A stretch of DNA of 49,110 nt from Planctomycetota bacterium (GTDB taxonomy: Bacteria > Planctomycetota > Planctomycetia > Pirellulales > UBA1268), in the NCBI GenBank assembly GCA_029978905.1, contig JAPOIM010000025.1, forward strand, positions 1 to 49,110, in the 5' to 3' direction. Below are positions 10,172-19,194 of this stretch, piece by piece (the first letter of the stretch is position 1; the number at the start of each line of letters is the position of its first letter). The notes beneath the pieces are model-generated. The model did not search any database, was not told the origin of the DNA, and worked only from the letters and a program-made list of their open reading frames with translations. The translations under genes and the position numbers were made by a program.

Positions 10172-11979
10172 TGCACGTGATGAAAGCAGTGATGACCGCA
10201 CGAGTTCCGCGAGGCCTTTCCGTTCGGGCAACCGCCTTGGCGTGGTGTGTGGCGCTGGTGGCTTCGCAGGCCCTGGCTGCCGACTGGCCTGCGGATTCCA
10301 AGAACTGGTTTGATCGAGGCCCGGGGGGCGGTGTTTCGATTCTGCTGGTTTCACTGTGGTGGCTGTGGGTGCCGCTGTGGGCGGGGTGCTGCAGTTGGGT
10401 CGCCAAAGACATGGGGCGCTGGAACCTGTCGAAGGTGGTCTGGCCGATGGCAATGGCCTTCCCGTTTTTTCTGGCGGCGGTCGCAGCCTGGTGGATTCCC
10501 TCGGCGATCGCGGGCCTTGCGATCATGGGCGTGGCCTGGGCGGTGCCTACCTTCACCTACGTCGTGGTGCGCAACGGCCGGGCGCCGAATCATGAAAAAG
10601 TGTTGACCCCCGGACACATCCTCGACTGCTTTGCGGACGCTCTGCGGCCGATGGGGATCAAGATCAAACGCCCGCCGAAGGAGGTCAAAGACTCACTGCC
10701 GGTGATTCAGTTGGCGGATGCGAGCGGGAAGCCGCTGATCGCCTCGAGCGAAGATGAGGCCCAGTCGGCCCAAGACGCTGCGGCGGTGCTCTCCATCGGG
10801 ATTGCGGCGCGGGCGGTGAAGATCATGGTGGAGCGGAATGCGGCGACGGCGACGGTGCGACAACTCGTCGATGGGGTTTGGTCGACGCCGAGGAAACCAG
10901 CCGCCCAGGGGATCTTCGCCAGTAAGAAAGACGAGGAGTGGGAAAACGTGCCCGCACCCTCGCCGAAGGCTGCGGCCGGCATCGCGGCCGTGCTCGAAAA
11001 AACCTGCGGCATCGACGTGCCAGGGAAAAAGTCTCGTCGGCAAGGGAAGTGCGTGGCACTGTCAGATGGAAAGCCAGTTCCGCTCTCGATCGAAGTGGCT
11101 TCCAGCGACGCGCTCGAGCGAGTGATTATCAGCGTTGGGCTGCCGATCAAGCCGATTACCACGATCGCTGATCTTGGGGTCGCGGAAAAGGTCGCGGAGA
11201 AGCTGCAGACGCTGCTGAGTTACGACCGCGGGCTGATCGTGCTTGCGGCGGCGCCCACGAATGGCCTGCCCACGACGTTCGATGTGGTCGTCAATGCTGC
11301 CGACCGAATGGTGCGAGACTTTGCCTCGCTGGAGGATGCCCACGATCCGCCAGTGGAAATCCAGAACGTGAAGCGGTGCACCTGGGACATCGCAGGTGGG
11401 GTCACCCCCATCGATGCCCTCACCCAGGCGATGCGGTCGTACCCGCAGGGGATCGTCAGCCGCAATCTGAGTGATCCCGCGCTTGCCAAGCGGCTCGTGG
11501 AGATGGCGGGATCAGACCAGCTCGTCATCGTGAGTGTGCAGGCCACCGATGCGATTGATGCGGTGGCGCAACTCCTGAAACTTGGTGTTCCTCGTGATTC
11601 CCTTTCGAAGGCGGTCGTGGGGGTGCTTGCTGGGAGGCTGATTCGGCGGTTGTGTCCACGATGCCGCGAGGCGTTTGCCACACCGCCTGATCTCGCAGCA
11701 AAGCTTCGGATTCCTGTGGAACGCGTACCGCAGCTCTGGCGGGCGTCGTCCATCGGATGCCGCCTCTGCCGTGGCCTTGGCTATGCCAGCCGTACGGGGA
11801 TCTTCGAACTCGCGGGGGGCGACACCTTCAGCAGTGCCATCCTCAAGGGCGATCGCAAGCTGCTCTCCCAAGCCGCGGTCAAGGATGGGATGCGTCCCCT
11901 GGGAGTGGCGGCGCTCGACATGGTGCTCGCAGGCGAGACGTCGCTTGAAGAGCGGCAGCGGGTGCTGCAAAACAGCTAA
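10171..11979 (+). CDS. Membrane-anchored PilB/GspE-like pseudo-ATPase
   Basis: A 602-residue protein related to type II secretion/type IV pilus assembly ATPases in its C-terminal half. It starts with a signal-like segment (20-37) and hydrophobic segments near 54-78 and 92-132, which GspE/PilB enzymes do not have. The region where Walker A should be reads AAAPTNGLPTTF (359-370), without the GxxGxGK loop. The aspartate-box position reads SLEDAHDPPVE (387-396). The Walker B position (about 425-435) lacks the acidic motif. LVIVSVQATDAIDAVAQLLKLG matches the GspE histidine-box helix. The tetracysteine site is intact: CPRC (495/498) and CRLC (530/533) followed by GYASRTGIFEL. It is translationally coupled to pilT. 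Probably a catalytically inactive, membrane-bound partner of the PilT ATPase. Function is inferred. Confidence 0.75.
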   Translation: MHVMKAVMTARVPRGLSVRATALAWCVALVASQALAADWPADSKNWFDRGPGGGVSILLVSLWWLWVPLWAGCCSWVAKDMGRWNLSKVVWPMAMAFPFFLAAVAAWWIPSAIAGLAIMGVAWAVPTFTYVVVRNGRAPNHEKVLTPGHILDCFADALRPMGIKIKRPPKEVKDSLPVIQLADASGKPLIASSEDEAQSAQDAAAVLSIGIAARAVKIMVERNAATATVRQLVDGVWSTPRKPAAQGIFASKKDEEWENVPAPSPKAAAGIAAVLEKTCGIDVPGKKSRRQGKCVALSDGKPVPLSIEVASSDALERVIISVGLPIKPITTIADLGVAEKVAEKLQTLLSYDRGLIVLAAAPTNGLPTTFDVVVNAADRMVRDFASLEDAHDPPVEIQNVKRCTWDIAGGVTPIDALTQAMRSYPQGIVSRNLSDPALAKRLVEMAGSDQLVIVSVQATDAIDAVAQLLKLGVPRDSLSKAVVGVLAGRLIRRLCPRCREAFATPPDLAAKLRIPVERVPQLWRASSIGCRLCRGLGYASRTGIFELAGGDTFSSAILKGDRKLLSQAAVKDGMRPLGVAALDMVLAGETSLEERQRVLQNS

Positions 11980-12000
11980 CGGACGAAAGAAGGCAACACT

Positions 12001-12609
12001 GTGATTCCGACGATTCTCTTGTTGGTGCTGTTTCTCATCGTGACGGGCCTCGTCGTGCGTGAGCGACTGTGGGGTGCCATGCTCCGGTTTCTCAATGTGC
12101 TCGTGGCGGCCACGATGGCCACGGCGTGGTATGAGCCTCTCGCGGCACTGGGTGATCCCTACGTGGATCGCATCGTGCCACCGTTCGGTCAGTTTTTTGA
12201 CGCGGCAGCTGCCTGGGGGCTGTTTGTGGTGATCCTGCTGGTGTTACGGATCATCACCGGGCTGATGTCACGCACCCGCGTGCCATTTCCTCCGCTGCTC
12301 GACTGGGGCGGCGGGGCGGTGATGGCACTGTTGACGGCGTGGGTGGTGGTGGGCTTCACCGGAATGACGTTCCACATGGCGCCACTTCCGCGGGAAGCCG
12401 TGCAGGCCACGCCGGAGTCGAACATGTTTTTGGGCCTGGCTCCTGACCGCAAGTGGCTCGCCTGGGTGCGGGGGAGTTCTCATCCGGAACGTGGCCCCTT
12501 CTCCACTGGCGGAGGTCGTGAGTTCGACGCGAATGCCGACTTTGTCGTGCGGTATGCCGATCGTCGTGCTGGCAACGCGAAGGCCCTGGGCGCTGCCGCA
12601 AGTCAGTAG
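12001..12609 (+). CDS. CvpA-like membrane protein
   Basis: A 202-residue membrane protein with a GTG start and weak upstream AAGG. Hydrophobic segments lie near residues 2-18, 27-45, 72-90 and 103-122. The pattern, including FLNVLVAATMATAWYEPLA and a second pair of helices with a conserved glycine, resembles the CvpA/colicin V production family, though shorter motifs make this tentative. The C-terminal 70 residues are polar. It follows the PilB-like gene by 21 bases and is probably in the same operon. Confidence 0.6.
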   Translation: MIPTILLLVLFLIVTGLVVRERLWGAMLRFLNVLVAATMATAWYEPLAALGDPYVDRIVPPFGQFFDAAAAWGLFVVILLVLRIITGLMSRTRVPFPPLLDWGGGAVMALLTAWVVVGFTGMTFHMAPLPREAVQATPESNMFLGLAPDRKWLAWVRGSSHPERGPFSTGGGREFDANADFVVRYADRRAGNAKALGAAASQ

Positions 12610-12650
12610 CGGAAGCGCGCGACGGAGTCGCTGAAGAGTGAGACAACACC

Positions 12651-13340
12651 ATGCAATACGCAGACAAAGACGCCGACAAAGACAATAGCGAAGATGGGTA
12701 TCTGCCGGTCAGCCGGCTGGCGATTGCCGCGGCCGTCGTGGGGGTTGCATCGGCTGCCGCCGTCGCGAACCCGCTCTTTCTGGTGATCCCGCTGGTGGGG
12801 GCTGGTCTGTCGGTTGCGAGTCTGGCAGATGTCGATCGTGAAGGCTCACCCAAGGCAGGGCGGCTGGCGGCCTTGGCCGGACTGGCCCTGTCGATCGGGT
12901 TTGGTCTGCAGTCTGCTGTGCACCTTGGTGTGTCCTACATGGGTGCGCGGGGCCGAGCCGTTGCGATTGCAGAAGCCTTTGTCGTGGCAGCCGGGGAGCA
13001 GCGGTACGACGACGCCATTGTGATGTGTCGGTACGACGCGCTTCCCGACACCACCACCCCGCAGTCTTCCGGGCCGTTCAATGGGGAGGCTGGGGCGGAG
13101 ATGCGAGAGAAGTTTGTGCTGATGCCGACCATCGCCACACTCGCCTCGTGCGGTTCGTCGGAGCCGCGCGTGGAGCAGTCTCGCTCGGAAGACATTGAGG
13201 GTGAATCGTGGGTGGTCACCCTGGCCGTGCCTTCCGGGGAGGGCGCTTCTGGTGACGTTGTGATCGATGTCACCGTGTCCCGCGATCCCACGAGCATGGA
13301 CACCGACCGCTGGCTCGTGACGGGGCACACGCTGCAGTAG
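12651..13340 (+). CDS. Membrane protein of unknown function
   Basis: A 229-residue protein. After an acidic, lysine-rich N-terminus (1-20) there are two hydrophobic hairpin segments near 22-60 (AIAAAVVGVASAAAVANPLFLVIPLVGAGLS is one stretch, split by polar turns) and one near 72-95, a layout like DUF4190-type proteins. Residues 100-229 form a soluble domain, probably outside the cytoplasm, with cysteines at 125 and 167. Last gene of the thiS-to-here run, 41 bases after the CvpA-like gene. No catalytic motif seen. Confidence 0.6.
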   Translation: MQYADKDADKDNSEDGYLPVSRLAIAAAVVGVASAAAVANPLFLVIPLVGAGLSVASLADVDREGSPKAGRLAALAGLALSIGFGLQSAVHLGVSYMGARGRAVAIAEAFVVAAGEQRYDDAIVMCRYDALPDTTTPQSSGPFNGEAGAEMREKFVLMPTIATLASCGSSEPRVEQSRSEDIEGESWVVTLAVPSGEGASGDVVIDVTVSRDPTSMDTDRWLVTGHTLQ

Positions 13341-13369
13341 CGTTTGCGGCGGTGGGCGGGGCGGCTGTG

Positions 13370-14323
13370 TCAGGCGTCATCTGACGTGAAGCACCGCACG
13401 TCGTCTATTGAGGCCTTGGCGGCAGCGAGCATCACCAGGCGATCAAAGCCGAGTGCCACCCCCACACCCTCGGGCATTGCGGTGCCGTGCGCGGCCACGG
13501 CTCTTTTGGGAATCGGCAAGGTGGCACGCCCGTCGGCACTTCGCACGGCGTTTGCATGGTGGAGCCGCGTGAGCAGTTCTTCCGCGGAGGTTTCTTCCTC
13601 CCAGCCATTGGCGAGTTCGACGCCACGGAAAAACAGTTCGAATCGGCGAGCCACCGCCGGGTTCTTTGGATCGATCCGGGCAAACGCGCCCTGGGAGCGA
13701 GGCCAGGCCTCGAGCATGACAGGAGCCGCGTGCCCAAGATGCGGCGACACTACTTCCGAGAGGAGCAGTTCGAAGAAGCGATCGAACCGATCGTCGTCTG
13801 TTTCCTGCAGCCAGCTCTCGGGAAACGAGACCTCACAGCGCACGGCGGCCTCCTCGAGGTCGCGAGCACGGGCGGTGCTCAAGTCAACATCCGCGTGGCG
13901 TGCGAAGGCCTCGTGGCAGGTTTGTCGCTCGAGCCCCACGGTGCCAAGTACGGCGGTGGTGAGCACCTCAAGGAAACAGGCCGTGTCATCAAGACACGTG
14001 CCTGGGGCGTACCATTCGAGCAGCAAAAACTCGATGTCATGCCGAGGCCCGCGCTCGCCGTCGCGAAAGGCGTGGGCAAACTGGTAGATCGCCCCCGAGC
14101 CTGAGGCGAGCAGGCGCTTCATGTGCGCTTCGGGGCTCGCCTGCAGGAAACGGTCGTGGCCGTCGACGGGCCGGAGCGACAGTGGGTCAATCTGGGCTTC
14201 CGGCAGCACTTCTCTTGAAAGCACCGGCGTGTCGACCTCAAGAAACCCATGCGCGTCAAAGATCTCGCGCAAACGTCGGCGCACATCTTGCCGAGTGCGG
14301 AGAATCTCGCGGGTATGCATCAT
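13370..14323 (-). CDS. epmA: EF-P lysine ligase EpmA (GenX/PoxA/YjeA family)
   Basis: A 317-residue class II lysyl-tRNA synthetase-like enzyme without an anticodon-binding domain; such enzymes attach (R)-beta-lysine to elongation factor P. Motif 2 is visible in FAHAFRDGERGPRHDIEF and the following LLLEWY; motif 3 in GVGVALGFDRLVML near the C-terminus. Length matches EpmA (about 325), much shorter than LysRS (about 500). Two ATG codons lie in a row at the start. Neither efp nor the lysine 2,3-aminomutase partner epmB is in this window. Confidence 0.9.
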   Translation of the reverse strand: MMHTREILRTRQDVRRRLREIFDAHGFLEVDTPVLSREVLPEAQIDPLSLRPVDGHDRFLQASPEAHMKRLLASGSGAIYQFAHAFRDGERGPRHDIEFLLLEWYAPGTCLDDTACFLEVLTTAVLGTVGLERQTCHEAFARHADVDLSTARARDLEEAAVRCEVSFPESWLQETDDDRFDRFFELLLSEVVSPHLGHAAPVMLEAWPRSQGAFARIDPKNPAVARRFELFFRGVELANGWEEETSAEELLTRLHHANAVRSADGRATLPIPKRAVAAHGTAMPEGVGVALGFDRLVMLAAAKASIDDVRCFTSDDA

Positions 14324-14338
14324 GCCTGCGTGAGTGGG

Positions 14339-14782
14339 CTAACTGGCAGTGTCGGGCACGAGCTTTGCAGTTTCGCGGTACACAAGCACAGGGGCCGGCG
14401 ATCGCCGCACCACGGCCTCAGCCACGCTGCCCATCAAGAGCCGCGACATACCGGTGCGCCCATGCGTGCCGAGCACGACCATGTCGGCCTTCTCTTCCTC
14501 GGCGATCCGGACAATCTCTGCAGCTGGGTCGCCCATCGTCAGTTTATGGACAAACGGGACGGACGCATCGCGAGGGCGGACGTCTTCGAGCATCTTCATG
14601 ATCCGCTCCGAGCTCGGCTCGGGCAGACCGTAGTAAAGTTCGCCCCCACCGTAGGCCAGGGGAGGTTCTTCCACGTGAAGAATCACGAGTCTTGCATGCC
14701 GCTGCTTGGCAAGAGCCTCGGCATGCTCGAGGGCCGAATCGCTCGCATGGGAGAAGTCGGTGGGAAACAGGATCGTGGACAT
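14339..14782 (-). CDS. Universal stress protein (UspA family)
   Basis: A 147-residue single-domain protein. It begins MSTILFPTDFSHASDSAL, the standard first strand and helix. The nucleotide-binding signature GTHGRTGMSRLLMGSVAE, followed by a conserved strand PAPVLVYR, fits the G-x2-G-x9-G(S/T) pattern of ATP-binding Usp proteins. The frame is open 20 codons upstream, but GGAGG lies seven bases before this ATG. It ends 15 bases before the epmA start on the same strand, so the two may be cotranscribed. Confidence 0.92.
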   Translation of the reverse strand: MSTILFPTDFSHASDSALEHAEALAKQRHARLVILHVEEPPLAYGGGELYYGLPEPSSERIMKMLEDVRPRDASVPFVHKLTMGDPAAEIVRIAEEEKADMVVLGTHGRTGMSRLLMGSVAEAVVRRSPAPVLVYRETAKLVPDTAS

Positions 14783-14961
14783 GGCGGCACCTCCATCTTC
14801 GGGGCACGGAACGTCGCAGCAACGCGTGCCGCGACGCCACATTCTACGCAGCCGCGAACCCGATTTCTTTTTTCCGCGACAACCACAGCTGGCCGTTGGC
14901 AGTTTGTCTTGGTCGCGACCTGTTTTGGTGTCCGTGGATCGCCCGAGCGTTTCGATGCAGG

Positions 14962-17082
14962 TTATCGCAGCCGCATCCCGGGCAGGGCACCGGTGTCGGG
15001 GCTGATCAGGAAGACCCCTTCCGCGCCTTCGCCGCTCGCTGCCACGACCATGCCTTCGCTAAGGCCAAACTTCATCTTTCGTGGTGCGAGATTCGCCACC
15101 ACCACCACCAGCCGGTCTACGAGGCTCGCGGGTTCGTGATGCCCCTTGATGCCCGCGAAAATCGTGCGGGTGGTGTCGCCGCCGAGGCTCACGGTCAGCT
15201 TCAGGAGCTTTCTGGCTTCGGGCACCTCTTCGGCCGAGAGCACGCGGGCGACGCGGAGGTCGACCTTAGTGAAGTCATCGATCGTGCACTCCGCAGCGAG
15301 CGGTTCCGCGTCAAGCGGAGAGGGGGAGGGAGCATCGGCTGGCGTTTCGACGGTGTCGTCCATGGGGGATCCTTTCGTTTTCGATGAAGCTTGGTTGGGC
15401 GATGTCTCGGATGCAGGAGTGGACTGCTGTGATGCGGCCAGCACCGCAGCGATCTGCTCGGGGGTGACTCGGGCCTTGAGCGGCTGGAACGGTTTCACGG
15501 CGCATCCCACGAGCGGCGTTTGCGCGTCGTTCCATGCCAGGATTGGGCCGCCAACGAGCGCCGCAGCCTCTTCGGCAAGTGCGGGCATGACCGGGGCAAG
15601 GTAAACCATCAACTGCCGGAAGAGGTTGACTGCGATGGAGGCCACATCCTGCAGTTCTGCGGCTGCATCCGGGCCCGCTTTGGCCAACTTCCAGGGTTGG
15701 CGTTCATCCACGAACGCGTTGGCACGATCAGCCGCCTGCATGATCATCCGCATCGCCCGTGCGAGATCGCCCGCATCGTACGCGGCAGCGATGTCCTCGC
15801 CCTCAGCAGCGGCACGAGCAAAGAGGCCGCCATCGTCGGGGTACGAGGCGGAGAGCCCGCTTTCAACGAGCCATCGCATCGTGCGACTCGCGAGATTCAC
15901 GATCTTGCCAACGATGTCAGCGTTGGCCTTGGCAACGAAGTCGTTCAGGTCGAGGTCGAGGTCGTCGATGCCACCCGAGATCTTCGAGGCATAGAAGTAT
16001 CGCAGCATCTCCGGGTCGACATGGTCTAGCCAGGTCCTCGCCAGAATGAAGGTGCCCCGGCTCTTCGACATCTTTTGTCCGTTGACCGTGAGGAACCCAT
16101 GCACGTGCACGCCGGCGGGGAGTTGCAGGCCGGCTGCCTGGAGCATCGCCGGCCAGAACAGCGTGTGGAAGTAGGTGATGTCCTTGCCGATGAAGTGGTG
16201 AATCTCGACCCCGGTGCCCTCCGCAGAGGGCTTCCACCAGGCGTCAAACGACTCACCGTGAGCGTCGGCCCAGTCGGCGGTCGAGGCGAGGTAGCCAATC
16301 GGGGCATCGAACCAGACGTACCAGTAGTGCCCGGGGAAGTCTGGGATTTCAAAGCCGAAGTAGGGAGCAGGGCGGGAGATATCCCAATCACGAAGTGCTT
16401 CCCCGAGAAAGTGCCCGGCGAGATAGTTGGCGATTGGTGCCGCGAGGGCCCCGGAACGCTGGGTCCACTCGTCGAGGAAGCCATGCATCTTTTCAAGTTC
16501 AACGAACAGATGCTCGGCAGACCGTACTTCGGGAAGGCCGTCGGAGAGCGTACTGCGAGGATCGATGAGGTCCGCCGGACTGTAGGTGGCCCCGCATGCC
16601 TCGCAGGAGTCGCCGTACTGATCCGCGGCCTGGCAGCGGGGGCACGTTCCCTTGACGAAGCGGTCGGCCAAAAACACGCCGGCGGTGGGATCAAACAGCT
16701 GCTGCACGTCGCGACGGACAATCAGGCCCGCGGCGTGCAGGCTTTGCCAGATTTCGCCACAGAGCCGCCGGTTGGTGGGGCAGTCGGTCGAGCCGTAGTG
16801 ATCGAAGGCAACATGGAAGCCATCGAAGTCTGAACGATGGGCCTGCTGCATCTCCGCGATCAGATCCTGCTCGCTGCGTCCCTCCGACTTTGCCCGCAGC
16901 ATGATGGCGGTGCCGTGCGTGTCGTCGGCGCAGATGTAGACCGCCTTGTTTCCCCGGAGTTTCTGAAACCGCACGAAGATGTCGGTCTGGATGTACTCCA
17001 CGAGATGCCCCAGATGGATGTGACCATTGGCATAGGGCAGGGCGGATGTGACCAGGAGGCGTCGGGGGGCTGTCTCGTGCAT
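14962..17082 (-). CDS. metG: Methionyl-tRNA synthetase with C-terminal tRNA-binding domain
   Basis: A 706-residue class I synthetase that charges tRNA-Met. HIGH-type motif is HIHLGHL (residues 21-27). The zinc knuckle CPRC...CEAC lies near 143-160. KMSKS is intact in GQKMSKSRGTF. An anticodon-binding helical domain covers about 385-545. A polar, alanine- and proline-rich linker (about 555-600) joins the EMAPII/Arc1p-like tRNA-binding domain (DFTKVDLRVARVLSAEEVPE to the end). Full length for the dimeric form. The C-terminal domain is in frame; no break is seen. Confidence 0.96.
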   Translation of the reverse strand: MHETAPRRLLVTSALPYANGHIHLGHLVEYIQTDIFVRFQKLRGNKAVYICADDTHGTAIMLRAKSEGRSEQDLIAEMQQAHRSDFDGFHVAFDHYGSTDCPTNRRLCGEIWQSLHAAGLIVRRDVQQLFDPTAGVFLADRFVKGTCPRCQAADQYGDSCEACGATYSPADLIDPRSTLSDGLPEVRSAEHLFVELEKMHGFLDEWTQRSGALAAPIANYLAGHFLGEALRDWDISRPAPYFGFEIPDFPGHYWYVWFDAPIGYLASTADWADAHGESFDAWWKPSAEGTGVEIHHFIGKDITYFHTLFWPAMLQAAGLQLPAGVHVHGFLTVNGQKMSKSRGTFILARTWLDHVDPEMLRYFYASKISGGIDDLDLDLNDFVAKANADIVGKIVNLASRTMRWLVESGLSASYPDDGGLFARAAAEGEDIAAAYDAGDLARAMRMIMQAADRANAFVDERQPWKLAKAGPDAAAELQDVASIAVNLFRQLMVYLAPVMPALAEEAAALVGGPILAWNDAQTPLVGCAVKPFQPLKARVTPEQIAAVLAASQQSTPASETSPNQASSKTKGSPMDDTVETPADAPSPSPLDAEPLAAECTIDDFTKVDLRVARVLSAEEVPEARKLLKLTVSLGGDTTRTIFAGIKGHHEPASLVDRLVVVVANLAPRKMKFGLSEGMVVAASGEGAEGVFLISPDTGALPGMRLR

Positions 17083-17497
17083 GCGTTCGGCTGAAGGCGG
17101 AAGGAGGGGGCGACGTGCAGACGCCGTCGCGTGGTCTGTGAGTGTACGGGGGGCTGGCTCAACAAAAAACGTGTGTTGGGTGCCCTGTGGTGGCTGAAGT
17201 CCGCATCAAAATGATCTTGCTCTCGGCGGTCCTCGCCGCCACTATTTCGCCCGCTCAAGGGGCGGCAGTCGCACCGGCGAGCAGACGGTTGCTCAGGCAA
17301 CCAAATCGCTGGTGGATCGGCATGGCAAGGCCACCGGGCCCACTGCCTGAAGGAAACGACGAACTCCGACCGGATACGGCCGCACACGACAGTAAGCCCA
17401 CCCCAATCTCATCATTCGTTGCGGCCAGACCGCTGCGGCCGGTCTTTGCTCGGCCCTGGTCTGCCCAGCCTGCAGGAATCCCCGTGGGAGGAGATGT
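17083..17497. other. 415-base divergent intergenic region with several stem-loops
   Basis: This gap between metG and the thioredoxin-protease gene holds no convincing gene. Short dyads include CGGCG/CGCCG (17225-17239), GGTTGC/GCAACC with a four-base loop (17287-17302) and AGACCG/CGGTCT with a seven-base loop (17427-17445). It must contain the promoters of both genes; a structured leader for metG on the minus strand or for the protease gene on the plus strand is possible. No T-box signature is recognised. Confidence 0.35.
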
Positions 17498-19189
17498 ATG
17501 CCCTCAACGCGGCCACACGCATCACCGTTGACCATCACCACCCCGCTTCGCATCGGCCGTCTGGTTGCGTTCTTGACGCTGCTGGTGCTGGGGATGCTCG
17601 CATGCTCGGAAGGAGCCCGTGCCAACGGTTCGGCTGAGCCGCTGCAACCAGGCGATGTGGTGCTGCTCGACTTCAACGCCCGCTGGTGTGGGCCTTGCCG
17701 TGCGATGGCCCCCGTGGTGCAGGGTATTGAACAGGCAGGCTGGCCCGTGCGGCACATCGACGTCGATCAGGAGCATGATCTCGTGCGTCGGTTCAGCGTG
17801 ACCGGTGTGCCGTGCTATGTCTTGCTGGTCCGCGGTCACGAAGTGGGCCGCATCGCAGGGGCAACGACGCAGCAGGAACTGGAGGGGCTCCTGACGAAGG
17901 GGCACCGCAACGGAGGCGTGTCACCGCTTCCGCAAACCGCCGCCGTGCCGCAGCAGCAAAGCGTTGCCGGCATCCCTCTTCCGACCACCGCCGCGGCCGA
18001 GGCGCTCGCTGTGGAGACACCTCCCGTGGCTCGCGGTGCGGGGCCTGCCGTGATGAGCGCACCGCCCGCGGCTGCTCTTGGGGATGTGGTAGCGAGTGCC
18101 ACTGTTTTGCCGGCGAACGTGGTTTCCGGGGCGGCTCCGGTGGGGCTTGAGTCGCCGGCATCGCCTGCAGATCAAACCGCCATTCAGGCCAGGATCTTGG
18201 CCGCCTCGGCCCGGCTCCGCGTGCAGGATCCCGAAGGTTCGTCACGCGGTACGGGGACCGTGATCGATTGCCGACAAGGCGAGGCGTTGATTCTCACCTG
18301 TGCACATATCTTCCGTGATTCTCAGGGTGAAGGAAGAATCGCCGTCGATCTGTTCGGCAGTGACGACGCCCGTGACCTCGCAGGGCAGCTGGTCGCCTGG
18401 GATCTTGATCGAGACGTCGCGCTTGTCAGCGTCTTCACCGACGCCCAGATCGTGCCGGCACGCGTCGGCGGTCCCGAACGTGATGTGCTCGTCGGTGAGC
18501 ATGTGGCCTCGGTCGGTTGCGATGGCGGTGCTGATCCGACAGTTCATTTCAGCCACATTACCGCCGTCGACAAGTACCTGGGGCCGCCCAACCTGCAGGT
18601 GGCTGGCCAGCCGGTTCCGGGGCGAAGTGGTGGTGGTTTGTTCTCTCTCGACGGAAGCCTGATCGGGGTGTGCAACGCGGCAGACCCAGCCGACAAAGAA
18701 GGTCTCTACGCGGCGTTGCAGACCGTGCATGCCCACCTCGACGAGGCGGGGCTCTCATTTGTGTATCGCGCAACGTATCCCAGCGCCGGTGCGATGCCGC
18801 TTGTCGATCACGCTCCGGCGATGCCTGAGTCGATGCCGTCGGTCGCATTTGACCGCCGTGACCGCACGGCTGCAGTGCCAACAGCCTCAACCGCGGAAGC
18901 GCCCGCACGGGGAGCGGCGGCCGCCAACCTTTCACCCGGTGAGATCGCCCTGCTGGAACAGGTGCGGCAGCATCGCGGCAACGCGGAAGTGATCTGCATC
19001 GTGCGACCGCATGGGGCGGAGAGCACGAGCCAGGTGTTTGTGCTCTCGGGTGCCGGTGAAGACTTCGTCGATCACCTCTCGTCGGCCCATCGCGGTCAGT
19101 CTGGGCCGCAGCCGTTGCCTGCGGCCCCTTCGCAGGGCGTGCCACCCGCACCACCAGTCACGTCGTTCCAGCAGCCGCTGCCGCGCTGA
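17498..19189 (+). CDS. Exported thioredoxin / trypsin-like serine protease fusion
   Basis: A 563-residue protein. The N-terminal signal segment (residues 20-43, with a lipobox-like LGMLAC) is followed by a thioredoxin domain: WCGPC at 63-67 and the cis-proline in GVPCYVLL (P105). A proline/alanine-rich linker spans 135-225. A chymotrypsin-fold domain follows with the triad in order: H270 (LTCAHIF), D306 (LDRDVALVS) and S377 (PGRSGGGLF). A second linker (425-480) leads to a 60-residue C-terminal domain. GGAGGAG precedes the ATG. Thioredoxin and protease domains in one exported chain suggest joint redox and proteolytic quality control outside the cytoplasm. C36 could be lipidated, which would hold it at a membrane. 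Confidence 0.85.
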   Translation: MPSTRPHASPLTITTPLRIGRLVAFLTLLVLGMLACSEGARANGSAEPLQPGDVVLLDFNARWCGPCRAMAPVVQGIEQAGWPVRHIDVDQEHDLVRRFSVTGVPCYVLLVRGHEVGRIAGATTQQELEGLLTKGHRNGGVSPLPQTAAVPQQQSVAGIPLPTTAAAEALAVETPPVARGAGPAVMSAPPAAALGDVVASATVLPANVVSGAAPVGLESPASPADQTAIQARILAASARLRVQDPEGSSRGTGTVIDCRQGEALILTCAHIFRDSQGEGRIAVDLFGSDDARDLAGQLVAWDLDRDVALVSVFTDAQIVPARVGGPERDVLVGEHVASVGCDGGADPTVHFSHITAVDKYLGPPNLQVAGQPVPGRSGGGLFSLDGSLIGVCNAADPADKEGLYAALQTVHAHLDEAGLSFVYRATYPSAGAMPLVDHAPAMPESMPSVAFDRRDRTAAVPTASTAEAPARGAAAANLSPGEIALLEQVRQHRGNAEVICIVRPHGAESTSQVFVLSGAGEDFVDHLSSAHRGQSGPQPLPAAPSQGVPPAPPVTSFQQPLPR

Positions 19190-19194
19190 TTGCT

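Noticed and set aside
8083..10453. Long minus-strand frames opposite hisF and pilT
   Set aside because: The plus-strand genes have complete catalytic motifs; the minus frames do not.
17142..17531. A 129-codon frame with a hydrophobic stretch in the metG/protease gap
   Set aside because: GTG start without ribosome site, composition of shifting frames, and overlap with the well-supported start of the protease gene.
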